A stretch of 19,990 bases of DNA, from assembly GCA_025769875.1 (NCBI GenBank), contig JAGFNK010000849.1:1-19990 (forward strand). Direction: 5' to 3'. The DNA is from Russula earlei (lineage: Eukaryota; Basidiomycota; Agaricomycetes; Russulales; Russulaceae). Position 1 is the first letter of the stretch. Each line of letters begins with the position of its first letter. Shown piece by piece: positions 10,404 through 17,836 of the stretch. The notes under the pieces were generated by a model. That model saw nothing but the letters and a program-made list of their open reading frames with translations. It ran no database searches and was not told the DNA's origin. Position numbers and translations under genes: made by a program.

Positions 10404-10723
10404 ATGTATACGATCGACCACGCCGAGCGTGCTCTTCGGCAACACGATCCGACCGAGAAGACCCTCAAACGATACAGTATTCCTGTACTACAGGAGTTAT
10501 GTGTCAAGCGCGGCATCGATGTGGGTGGCTCGAGTCGCCCGCTGAAGAAGCCATATATCGATGCACTATTGATCCACGTGAGATGAACTCACCGTCGCTT
10601 GTCCTTTATTCACCATGGAAGCTAGCGTGGGCAGCATAGTCACAGGGACAGGGATCAATTAAGATTGAAGATTCGACTTCCAAATTTCTTGCCTCAACGC
10701 GTGATTACTCTCCCAAGACCTGA
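10404..10723 (+). CDS. Possible small SAP-domain protein, two exons
   Basis: From ATG 10404 the frame gives 58 residues to a phase-0 donor (GTGAGA at 10578). A 74-nt intron ends in GGACAG at 10651, and a 23-codon second exon runs to TGA at 10721-10723, about 81 residues in all. Residues 24-56 (YSIPVLQELCVKRGIDVGGS, then RPLKKPYIDALL) have the helix-turn-helix spacing of a SAP motif, a DNA-binding unit (L..LC..RG......K..L...L). The second exon contains IKIEDS, a possible sumoylation-type site. The ATG context is weak and an upstream exon may be missing. It could instead be a leftover fragment of a transposon protein, since the transposase at 17837 carries a similar motif. Confidence 0.4.
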
Positions 10724-10758
10724 TGGTGTCAAGACACGTACTGCTGATCCGTGTGGAC

Positions 10759-11003
10759 TCAGGAGCAGGTGGGCAAAGGTCGGAACAGATGGTACGCGGC
10801 GTAGGCGGCGTTGAACAAGAGGACGAGCCAAATGACTAAGATGTACCAGATGGGGACTGGTACGTGTAACTGGAGGCAGAGGCAAAGGTTAGAAGCCAGT
10901 GCAGCGAGGGGCTTTAAACAAGGCGTTCGTAGAAGAGTACCTTGGAAGCGAGAGGAGTCTTTAAACTGAGCAGTCGCAGGGGAGTACCCAGGAAGATGAG
11001 AGT
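10759..11003 (-). CDS. Unassigned open frame with a membrane-helix-like segment
   Basis: A frame open for about 81 codons ends at TGA 10759-10761 and begins just after a stop near 11005, with no ATG inside. If real it must be a last exon. About 35 residues before its end it reads VPIWYILVIWLVLLFNAAYA, a good transmembrane-helix pattern followed by AYHLFRPL. The N-terminal half overlaps the 10912-11003 tandem repeat. No upstream exon was identified and no family is recognised. Chance hydrophobicity is a serious alternative. Confidence 0.22.
10912..11003. repeat. Imperfect tandem duplication, two units of about 46 bp
   Basis: Units 10912-10958 and 10959-11003 both start CTTTAAAC, share a GAGTACC block in the middle and end in GGAAG.GAGAG/TGAGAG plus AGT. 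About two thirds of positions agree by eye. Confidence 0.6.
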
Positions 11004-11173
11004 ATCACAAATGGACAGTCTGACGACTGCCATGCTTCATTGGGGCTTATATACAGTATACAGGGTCGATTACAAAGCACTGGGACTATTCTAGACTCTT
11101 TGGTACCATCCAATAGGACTACAGAGGCATAAACTTGCTTGTGTCAACTTTCAGGCTTACTGAGCGCATTACT

Positions 11174-11293
11174 GATCACTGTGGAGCGATGACATCATTA
11201 TGATGTCACTGTGGAGCGCTTAGTGAGCCTATGAGGTCACTGTGGAGTCGCTCAGTCAGCCATGATGTCATTGGAGCCTTGATGACGTCAGAT
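11174..11293. repeat. Four tandem units of about 30 bp with CRE/ATF-like cores
   Basis: Units start at 11174, 11202, 11233 and 11264. The first three share TCACTGTGGAG and the fourth has TCATTGGAGCC. TGACATCA, TGATGTCA and related cores recur across the array. Confidence 0.65.
11283..11290. promoter_or_regulatory. Perfect TGACGTCA palindrome (CRE/ATF-type bZIP site)
   Basis: TGACGTCA at 11283-11290 is the canonical site of CREB/ATF-type bZIP factors. It is the last of a run of related TGA(C/T)(A/G)TCA sequences in the adjacent tandem array. No confidently identified gene starts immediately downstream, so a regulatory role is inferred from sequence only. Confidence 0.35.
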
Positions 11294-11524
11294 GATTTAT
11301 GCAACAGTTTCTAAGAGTTTGTGCCACTGTTTCGGGTCCATGGTGGCTGGGTGGCCATGTGGCTGCCACGCGATGATTACCCGATTAGGAAACCGGTGCC
11401 TGGTCGTGTTAGAGTGCCTTTGCAATAGCAATATCTTGTACCACAGGAGGGATAGCCCAGAAAATGGAAGGGAGTCGGCAATGCAAAGTGAGAGAGGTCT
11501 TTCTTGAGTAAAATAGGATAATAA

Positions 11525-12136
11525 TCCTTGGCCAGGACTTGGCCTTGGTTCGTAACAGACGGCACCTCTGAGCAGAGCATCGCCGATGAAAACCGAGGCC
11601 ATCAACAGCAAGAACACAGCGATGAACCAGCAAGCACTTTCCGATTTACACAGCCCACAGCAGCGGAGCATTCACACAGCGAGGTCGACACATTCTACGT
11701 CCAGCATGCATTGACTCCAGCACCGACAGATGATCAAGAGAAGATGCCTGACGGAAATACTGATTGTACGTCTGCTCCTGGGTGTCAGTCAAACACAATT
11801 GCAATTCCAAGCAAACGATCCTACCCTTTTGGGAAGGATGCGCCGAGGAAAAAAAGAAAAGTGGAAAGTTACATCCTTGTGAGGATTTACGAACAACGAA
11901 AGGACCTGGAACATATGAATGAGATCAAATATCCCTTGACGCCAGACGGTGGACTTGATCTTGTGGGGTTATCTCAAAAATTAAACATCAGACAGTGCCA
12001 GGCAAGTTGGTTCAATATCATACCGATCTGTGGCGTTGGCTATGCTGACTGTCTCCTAAGGTGCTGGACGCCCGCTCTTCATGACCGTGGTTTAGCAAGC
12101 GCCTTGTTTTGGAAAGCGGTGCCATTAGGCTGTTGA
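11525..12136 (+). CDS. Hypothetical open frame with an SV40-like nuclear localisation signal
   Basis: The frame is open from after TAA 11522-11524 to a stop at 12136, about 203 codons. No ATG lies near its start; the first in-frame ATG is 11744. Either an upstream exon is spliced in or the protein starts at 11744 (about 130 residues). The first part is rich in Gln, His, Ser and Thr. APRKKRKVES lies about 30 residues after the ATG and closely matches the SV40 large-T signal PKKKRKV, a classical importin-alpha ligand. It is followed by a more ordered stretch (DLEHMNEIKYPLTPDGGLDL). A GC-AG intron (GCAAGT after 12000, ending CCTAAG at about 12060) is possible near the 3' end. No family is recognised. 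Confidence 0.35.
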   Translation, partial: SLARTWPWFVTDGTSEQSIADENRGHQQQEHSDEPASTFRFTQPTAAEHSHSEVDTFYVQHALTPAPTDDQEKMPDGNTDCTSAPGCQSNTIAIPSKRSYPFGKDAPRKKRKVESYILVRIYEQRKDLEHMNEIKYPLTPDGGLDLVGLSQKLNIRQCQASWFNIIPICGVGYADCLLRCWTPALHDRGLASALFWKAVPLGC

Positions 12137-12503
12137 AAGCAAAAGAAGGGTATTTACGGGTGGTAGTTCAATCATCCTCGTAGCTGCTCAGTGATCGGAG
12201 GGTATAAACCACTACTGCAAGATCCTTGTTTCAGCCAACCCCATGCCTCTGTCTGTCCAGATATAATGACCCCTCGTCGTCATCCCAAATTTACAGGCTT
12301 CTTTCATGCCGGCATTAAGTATCCACTGTACAAGAAACTGTGCATACAACCAATGCGTTTGTCCGACGGGATAGGACCTCAAATTATAGGAGTGTTACGA
12401 TAGACTGGCAAATGATGGGGGGAGACGGAAAAACGAACATGATTGTTGTGGAAGGTAGCGGCTGTCTCGTTGCAACGGTCCATGTTATGAGGAGACATAA
12501 CAT

Positions 12504-13473
12504 CTATCGAGAATGTAACATGACAAGGCAGGCGAAATGGATTTCTTTGACATGGGGTGCCATTATAGACCATTTGCTTTGACACTGCTTTGGTGTCCGG
12601 GTCGCTCCCATGGCCTTTGAAATGGAAACCCAAAATCCTCGAGCGGACATGTCCGATTTACCTTCCCGGGCCAACTCCTCAATTGCGTGATGAAGTTGGC
12701 CTTCCTCCTCCGAAGACCAGGCTCCTTTTCCATACAGATGCAGCATCAGAAGGTCTTGATAGAACACATATCAGGAGACATACCTCTCCATCTGATGCCC
12801 TGATATTGTGTGTGTTGGCGAAACCAGTCGCTACAGTCGGCCGGTGAGCGCTGCACTAATTCTGCGACGGCAACCCAGTCATTTCCTTTCTTCTGGACAG
12901 CTCTGTTGGGAGGAGGGAGATAAGAAAGGAAACATGTGGAGACTGACAGACGTCTCACCTGCGCAGCTGCTCATCCTCCGCAGCCCCCCACTTCCCTGCT
13001 TTAGCAAGGGGATCACGTGCACGCCGAACGTGGTAAAAGACGGACTTGACCCCCCTCTGGGGCACGGCACGAGCTAAAGCACACATATAACACATATATC
13101 GGCATTACTTGAGTATACACCGACCGATGCGGCTCCAAAACCCATTAGTAGGCTGGGAAGAGTATATGAGATCATCCAACTGCTCGTCATCCAGGTCATT
13201 TTCCTAAACGGCAGTGCGTTAGCAAAACAAATGATGATTCCAATGCATTGCGCACCTTCTTGTACGTCCCTAATGCGGCATGAACTTGTCCTACCTCCTC
13301 CCTAGTGAACGGACCCTTACGACATGATATGCCTGAGCAAGTTGAAAATCACGTCTGAGGCTAGAAACTTCAAAAGCTCACTCACCAGCGTCCCCGAATT
13401 GCTTGACACTCATCCATTGTGTTGCTAGGAACTCGGGTATGTCCTCTGGAGATACAGTACAATGCTGATTCAT
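12504..13473 (-). CDS. Reb1/TTF-I-like Myb (SANT) DNA-binding protein, six exons
   Basis: Six exons join in phase: 13386-13473, 13256-13332, 13125-13203, 12959-13073, 12784-12902 and 12504-12724, with introns of 53, 52, 51, 56 and 59 nt, giving 232 residues. Start is ATG 13473, two codons after an in-frame stop. Residues read in order: WMSVKQFGDAG, RKGPFTREEVGQVHAAL, NGFWSRIARAVPQRGVKSVF and YHVRRARDPL. A first Myb repeat (GKWGAAEDEQLRRAV, NDWVAVAELVQRSPADCSDW) and a second (GAWSSEEEGQLHHAIEEL, GFWVSISKAMGATRT, QCQSKW) follow. The tryptophan spacing and the FT-E, Myb, Myb order match Reb1/TTF-I factors, which bind rDNA terminators and block replication forks; other family members are general transcription factors. 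Yeast Reb1 and TTF-I are longer, and the usual region after QC..KW is missing or lies beyond an unrecognised intron, because the tail after KW reads SIMAPHVKEIHF and soon stops. The target site is unknown. Confidence 0.85.
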
Positions 13474-13539
13474 ATGCTATATTTCCTGGAGGACATTAGT
13501 GAATGCGGAGGGACATACTTCGTTCTGACATACGCAATT

Positions 13540-13660
13540 GAGTATAACCAGGTGGAACGCAAAAAGGGGAAATGTTCATAGGTGGCGAGTTAAGTATCTG
13601 TCTACTACACGGCCGCTACGAGCCGGAGTCACGGGCCGAAGTGGCCACAGGAAGGAATTA
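13540..13660 (+). repeat. Partial copy of repeat R upstream of the Myb gene
   Basis: GGTGGAACGCAAAAAGGGGA, then GTTAAGTATCTG (about 13590) and ACTACACGGCC, followed by GAGCCGGAGTCACGGGCCG and AAGTGGCC. The same blocks including the GTGGAAC part occur at about 15142-15240. Similarity fades before the CCGATGACAGAGATA block. Confidence 0.6.
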
Positions 13661-14046
13661 TTGCAGCAAGTCCCAAGTCTAATATAATAAGATTATTTCA
13701 GTGTCTCACTGTGGGGCACGAACACTGAGGATCCAAGGCGAACTATCTGAGTGTACAAGTAAGGCCGCTACGAGGTACGCGCATGCATGCGTACGCACTG
13801 GTAACTACATTTCAACTATGGACGGTGTTCTTTAATGACAGGTAAAGCAAATGTCCATGTGAGCGAATCAAGTCCCTTTCCGTTCGCTAGGTGCAGCCTC
13901 GGCATGCGTGTGCATACAGGCACGCGCGACTTCGACACGTCATACGGTCTGTGCGCAAGCGCGCGATGGGTGGTAAGGATGAAAAATGATAACTAAGGGT
14001 AATGTGTCACAGCGACAATAAGAGGAATGGGGATATACAGGACATC
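13661..14046. other. Intergenic region, no gene seen
   Basis: There is no credible coding frame. It includes a 12-bp perfect palindrome CGCATGCATGCG (13780-13791) and a second GGCCGCTACGAG near 13763, repeating one near 13609. It lies downstream of the minus-strand coiled-coil gene. Confidence 0.45.
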
Positions 14047-14508
14047 CTAGTTGGGTTCGCAGTCGATGTAGATAATGTCCTGCTCAGCAGGGCCTTGAGG
14101 AGAGGCGATGGTCTGGAGGCGCGCACGTTTACGCTGCCGGGATGAGCTTGATGCTGATGTGGGAGCGGGGTCCACAGCCTCACGCAGCCGGTCGAGATCC
14201 TGCTGCACACCTTGGAGTTCCCTCAGCACACCATCGAACTCCTGGCGGAGAGTGGTGAGCTCTTTGAAAGCTTCATCGCGCTCCTCTCCGAGACGATCAA
14301 TCCGTTGCTGGAAAGGCTGAGCCTCCGCGCGGTCACAGGCTTCCCATGCGCGGGCCATTGACTCGTCGTCCTTGTGATCGTCGAGATGGAACTGCAAGTG
14401 GCGGCACACATGACATTGTTGGCCATGTGTGATGATGCGACAAGTCTGGTTGTAAGTCCAACGTAGGACTGGAGGGGGAGGACGACCAGTCTGTTTGGTT
14501 CTGGCCAT
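14047..14508 (-). CDS. Coiled-coil protein with a histone H3-like N-terminus (MARTKQTGR)
   Basis: I chose ATG 14508 over the upstream in-frame ATG 14589 because the 27 codons between them are largely a pyrimidine-rich tract (about 14515-14550 on the minus strand), typical of fungal transcription-start regions. The product has 153 residues. It begins MARTKQTGRPPPPV, the first seven residues being exactly those of histone H3. Next come LRWTYNQTCRIITHG and QQCHVCRH (C..C, possible metal site), a heptad-like coiled coil of about 55 residues (RIDRLGEERDEAFKELTTLR), a Ser-rich stretch, a basic SRQRKRARL (likely nuclear signal) and an acidic hydrophobic end DIIYIDCEPN resembling a SUMO-interacting motif. 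It is paralogous to 15604-16290. No introns and no known family. If translation starts at 14589, the H3-like segment would be internal. Confidence 0.68.
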   Translation of the reverse strand: MARTKQTGRPPPPVLRWTYNQTCRIITHGQQCHVCRHLQFHLDDHKDDESMARAWEACDRAEAQPFQQRIDRLGEERDEAFKELTTLRQEFDGVLRELQGVQQDLDRLREAVDPAPTSASSSSRQRKRARLQTIASPQGPAEQDIIYIDCEPN

Positions 14509-14589
14509 GTATAAGAGCTGAGTGAAAGACAAGACAAAAGAAAAAGGGAATCGCGGAATTACGTTGTGCCTGCTCGACTCTCCGCCCAT

Positions 14590-15139
14590 CGGGAATATGC
14601 TTATTGAAATGCAGGGGCCTCCTTTTTAGGAAATAGGTATGATCTGCATGCATGGAGGGAGAGGGAAGATGCAAGCGAGCGACTGTGGGAGAGAGAGAGG
14701 AGAGTGAGTCCAGGGAAGATCAGAGTGCCAGCATGAGGAGGTACGTACGTTCTTGCGGGGTCAACCAATATACCCCCCCCCATTCACATGTGCAACGCAA
14801 CACATATGCACATATACGTAAAACACATATCGATATCAGCAATGAGATGTAAGTTTACAACATCCTGCTCATTAAGGTATGAAATGGCAAGCAAATAAAT
14901 AAATAACACAGGGTTGTGAGGCCGCAATTATATGGACCCAGGAGAAGGGGAGAACTGGGAAACATGAGACATCCACTTAGCCACAGCGACGACCACTACA
15001 TACCACCCCAGCAGACTACCGTCCTCAGAAGCCTGAGCACATTACGTCACTATTTAGCCAGTGACCGCCTCTGAAACACGATGTACACGCTGTGAGATAC
15101 AAATTCGGATTCCAAACAAAATATGAACAATCACTGACT
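14590..15139. other. Intergenic region, no gene seen
   Basis: It contains a GA-rich run at about 14685-14710, a C9-type tract near 14775, GTACGTACGT near 14740, and AAATAAATAAATAA near 14895. Neither strand gives a supportable gene. The promoter of the MARTKQT gene is expected at its left end. Confidence 0.5.
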
Positions 15140-15600
15140 CGTGGTGGAACAAAGGGGAGACCTGATTCGTGAGCGCAAGGTTAAGTATCTGTCCACTACA
15201 CGGCCTGTGCAAACCGGAGAATGATGGGCCGTAAGTGCCCTATCACCATGTGGCGATAATTGCCCTATCACATGCAGCGATAATTGCCCCGATGACAGAG
15301 ATATGCGCTTTCATGCAAAATTCTCCTGGCAAAATGCTGGATCTGGCGTGCTCACGTATGTAAAGTGTTTTGTGAATCTGGTCAGGAATGCTTGTCGTTC
15401 AGGCCAGCCCTGAGGCAGATCTATGATCCCAGTGACATCGTACGCTTTTGCCGGCCATAGTGCCGAGTGCACGGAGTTCATATCAATGGCATGTATTAAG
15501 TTTGAAGCGTCATATCGTAGTAAATCTATGAGGACTGTATCAAACCATGGAACATATTGACATTGTCATGAACAACCTGCTATGGTACATGCTATATCAT
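15140..15600 (+). repeat. Dispersed repeat R, most complete unique-region copy
   Basis: It starts near GTGGAACAAAGGGGA, then GTTAAGTATCTG (15181) and ACTACACGGCC, GGGCCGTAAGTGCCC, two GCGATAATTGCCC-type units (about 15252 and 15279), CCGATGACAGAGATATGCGC and TTTCATGCAAAATTCTC. About 230 bp with no similarity to the right-arm copy follow, before ATTGACATTGTCATGAAC and ACCTGCTA (about 15558-15585). The end touches the stop region of the adjacent minus-strand gene. No open frame of note. Confidence 0.7.
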
Positions 15601-15603
15601 ATA

Positions 15604-16290
15604 TCAATCCTGTGAAGTCCTGGAGTCAGAGCAGTGATGAGTCATAGCAATAGGTGGGAGTGGAGGGGGGACATACGGTACATCCTGCTCAGATTCGCAG
15701 TCAATGGCAATGACGTCCCGCTCTGCATGACATAGTGGGGTTGAGGAGTCTTGATGAGCGATGGTCGCGAGGCGCAGGCATTTATGCTGTCCGGATGAGC
15801 ATGATGGGGAGGCGGGAGTGCAGCCCACAGTCTTGCGTGGCTGATCGACGGCACGATCCACAAGGGCGCGCTGTAGTTCGTTGCGTGCGTCGAGGCTCTC
15901 CTTCAGCTTCGTTCGCGCATTTCCAAGTTCCTGACGCAGCGCCGCGAGCTCTTCGAGGAAGTCGTCCCACTCCTGTTCGAGACGATCAATCCTTCCCTGG
16001 AAAGGACGAGAAGCGGCACGGTCACGGGCTTGATATGCAGAGTCCAGCGACTTTTCTTCTTCAGACTTTTCTTCATCATCCATTGTAGCTGCGAGGTGAT
16101 GCTCCTGCCACCTCTGGCAAGGAATGCAGTGGGACGGATGTGTGATGACGCGCAGCCTTTCGTTGTATCTCCAAGTCCAAGTCAAAGGCTTATGATGATA
16201 AGTCTTTTGGCCGCTTCTGCCAAACAGGGACCATGACGCGGACATAAAACCACCGCGTCTGTGAACAAGAATTTCTTTGGCTTCGGACAT
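15604..16290 (-). CDS. Coiled-coil protein, paralogue of the 14047-14508 gene
   Basis: The frame is open to 16461, but ATG 16290 (MSEAKEILVHRR) follows a pyrimidine-rich tract like that before the paralogue and is my preferred start, giving 228 residues. Shared with the paralogue, in order: W.YN...R.ITH...C..C (WRYNERLRVITHPSHCIPC), A..A.DRA...PFQ.RIDRL followed by a coiled coil rich in Glu/Leu (LEQEWDDFLEELAALRQEL), a Ser-rich stretch, RL.TIA, and an acidic end DVIAIDCES. It extends beyond the paralogue with a Pro-rich tail (VPYVPPPLPP). The H3-like N-terminus is absent; the equivalent region reads GRSGQKTYHHKPL. Function unknown; nuclear localisation is less clear because the RKR block is reduced to HKCLRL. 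Starting at 16461 would add 57 residues. Confidence 0.62.
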   Translation of the reverse strand: MSEAKEILVHRRGGFMSASWSLFGRSGQKTYHHKPLTWTWRYNERLRVITHPSHCIPCQRWQEHHLAATMDDEEKSEEEKSLDSAYQARDRAASRPFQGRIDRLEQEWDDFLEELAALRQELGNARTKLKESLDARNELQRALVDRAVDQPRKTVGCTPASPSCSSGQHKCLRLATIAHQDSSTPLCHAERDVIAIDCESEQDVPYVPPPLPPIAMTHHCSDSRTSQD

Positions 16291-16461
16291 GTCTGAGAAG
16301 GGACCTTGAAATGGAGAGCTGCGAGGAGATGTGAACGAAAAATGGTGGGGGGCAGGATTTACGTATTGAGCTCCCGCCCGCTCATATGTTCCTGCCACGC
16401 TTTCTGAGTTATGCACTCGAGCCGAATAGAATTGAGTGAGCCGAGCTACTGATTGGCTCAT

Positions 16462-16747
16462 GGCTAAGTGGGCTAGTTAGCCGCTCTCCGCTCAAGCCCG
16501 CTCAAGCCACGGGCTCAGATCCAAATCAGGCAGGGGCAGTCGTCGCAACGGGGCAGTCTTCCCTGCGTATGATAAGATCTAAGCAAGATAATTGAAACGA
16601 GCTGCCAGATAATAAATTCGCATTGGTCGATCTGACATAGGCCAAAGGTAGGTGTGCGATGACTTCCAGACTAATAAGTCTGTTGCAATACAGCAAAGCT
16701 CTTGCCAGTCAATTGGCTGATTGAGTGGGTGATTAGAATCATGGACT
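16462..16747. other. Intergenic region with a short CCGCTCAAGC direct repeat
   Basis: Near 16484-16508 the decamer CCGCTCAAGC occurs twice in tandem. No gene is supported. The minus-strand frame at 16579-16800 overlaps the end of the next gene and resembles nothing known, although a further intron of that gene (donor GTGTGT at about 16765) could lead into it. Confidence 0.4.
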
Positions 16748-17297
16748 CTAGGAGTTGCCAGCGTACACACCTCTACCTTTGCCCTTGGCAGCAGCTGCAA
16801 GCTCCTTATCCTTATCCTGCTGATTCTTTCTGGCTTTCTGGGCGCTGTTCTTCAAATAGACATGTAGATAGTCATGTACTACCCAGTTGTTCTCAAACTT
16901 GAGGAGTATTGGAAATTCTGTGGAAGCCTGCCTGACATGATCAATTTTACATTGAACAATTGACAAAATATCGCACCAGTTCACAGAGAAGCATAAGTTT
17001 GTCCTTGATTTGAAGGGAATATGGAACTGATGTGTCCAAATATGTGTCTGCCAGAGAGCATACTCTCTCCTGAAAAGATTTGAGCATGATAATTGCGCCC
17101 TGCACAAGTTGGTTATACTCTAATTTTAGGGTAGAGTCCACTTCCCATCCGTGCTCTTGCTCAAGGACATTCTTGAGTGCGTATCCCCCACGTCCGACGC
17201 GACCGACCTCTCCTGAGGGCTTGGGTATGAGTGGTGAAGATGGCGTGTTGGCGTCAGTGGCGATGGAGGTGCGGAGATGGACATTCCACTGGCGTGA
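16748..17297 (-). CDS. Conserved-looking basidiomycete protein of unknown role, 3' part
   Basis: Two exons are supported. Exon 16977-17297 is open in frame from just after a TAG at 17298-17300 and has no ATG, so an upstream exon must exist. Intron 16928-16976 (49 nt, GTGCGA...GGCAG, phase 0) joins it to exon 16748-16927, which ends in TAG. The product reads IPKPSGEVGRVGRGGYALKN early, then ADTYLDTSVPYSLQ, then across the splice into STEFPILLKFENNWVVHDYL and HVYLKNSAQKARK, ending in a Lys/Ala-rich tail (KELAAAAKGKGRG). From memory, the PxGEVGRxxRGGY...LD.S...Q...FP.L..(E/Y).NWPV.D....LK order recurs in uncharacterised Agaricomycete proteins, often in repeat-rich regions. The upstream exon may lie near 17430-17560 but I could not fix it. 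No enzymatic motif is visible. Confidence 0.55.
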
Positions 17298-17836
17298 CTA
17301 TTTTCCGATGTCGGGAACACATGCATCATGGCATGAGGCAGTGAGGAACCAACTCTGGACTGAATCAGCATCTCATTGTTCCCGGCGAGAAGTGAGGGAG
17401 GAAAGCGGCGATGATGGCAGCGAGGACGTATGCAAGGCATGGGGAAAGATAGTAATTAATGTGAGAAGTACTGATATTTTAAATAGCGTCGCCTACCTGG
17501 TTTGTTGTTGAAGCTCAGAAATACAACCACTCACGAAGAACAAGGGACAAAACGTAATGCAATAGAAGTGTTGTAGGGCTGCGATGATCCCTGGTTACTG
17601 GTCATTTGTTAGAGAGAATAAGAAAAGAAAATGAGCGTCAAGAGGATAAAGAGGAAACAACGAAGCCCATTAGGGTACATGACATGCAGAACTGAGACCC
17701 ATGAAACAAGATCGCCACGAAAATTGATGTACAAGGCGTCAATTCGTTCAAGAAGGGATAGCACTGAGGAACGGCTTTCATATTTGGCAGTTAAAACCCA
17801 CCATACGGAGGTGCATTACACCATAGAATCGCCATC
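17298..17836. other. Region between divergent genes, no gene fixed
   Basis: It separates the minus-strand unknown protein from the plus-strand transposase and should hold both promoters plus a first exon of the minus-strand gene. A minus-strand CCAG|GTAGGC donor-like site lies near 17498. I looked for a CACTA-type transposon end and did not find a convincing one. Confidence 0.4.

Noticed and set aside
11528..11545. A second apparent MART- start (MARTWPW) in the 11.5-kb frame
   Set aside because: The first codon is TTG, not ATG, so this is not a histone-like N-terminus.
11297..11671. Minus-strand 124-codon frame with a hydrophobic segment
   Set aside because: Its hydrophobic part is antisense to the Gln/His/Ser-rich part of the 11.5-kb plus frame; the hydrophobicity is a by-product of that composition.
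17126..17440. Minus-strand Ser/Pro-rich frame of 104 codons
   Set aside because: It overlaps the frame containing the conserved-looking GEVGRVGRGGY segment, which continues through a good intron; both cannot be main frames. It could include a short upstream exon, unresolved.
17500..17836. CACTA-type terminal inverted repeat of the Tnp2 element
   Set aside because: No CACTA/CACTG end with subterminal repeats was found; the left end may lie elsewhere.
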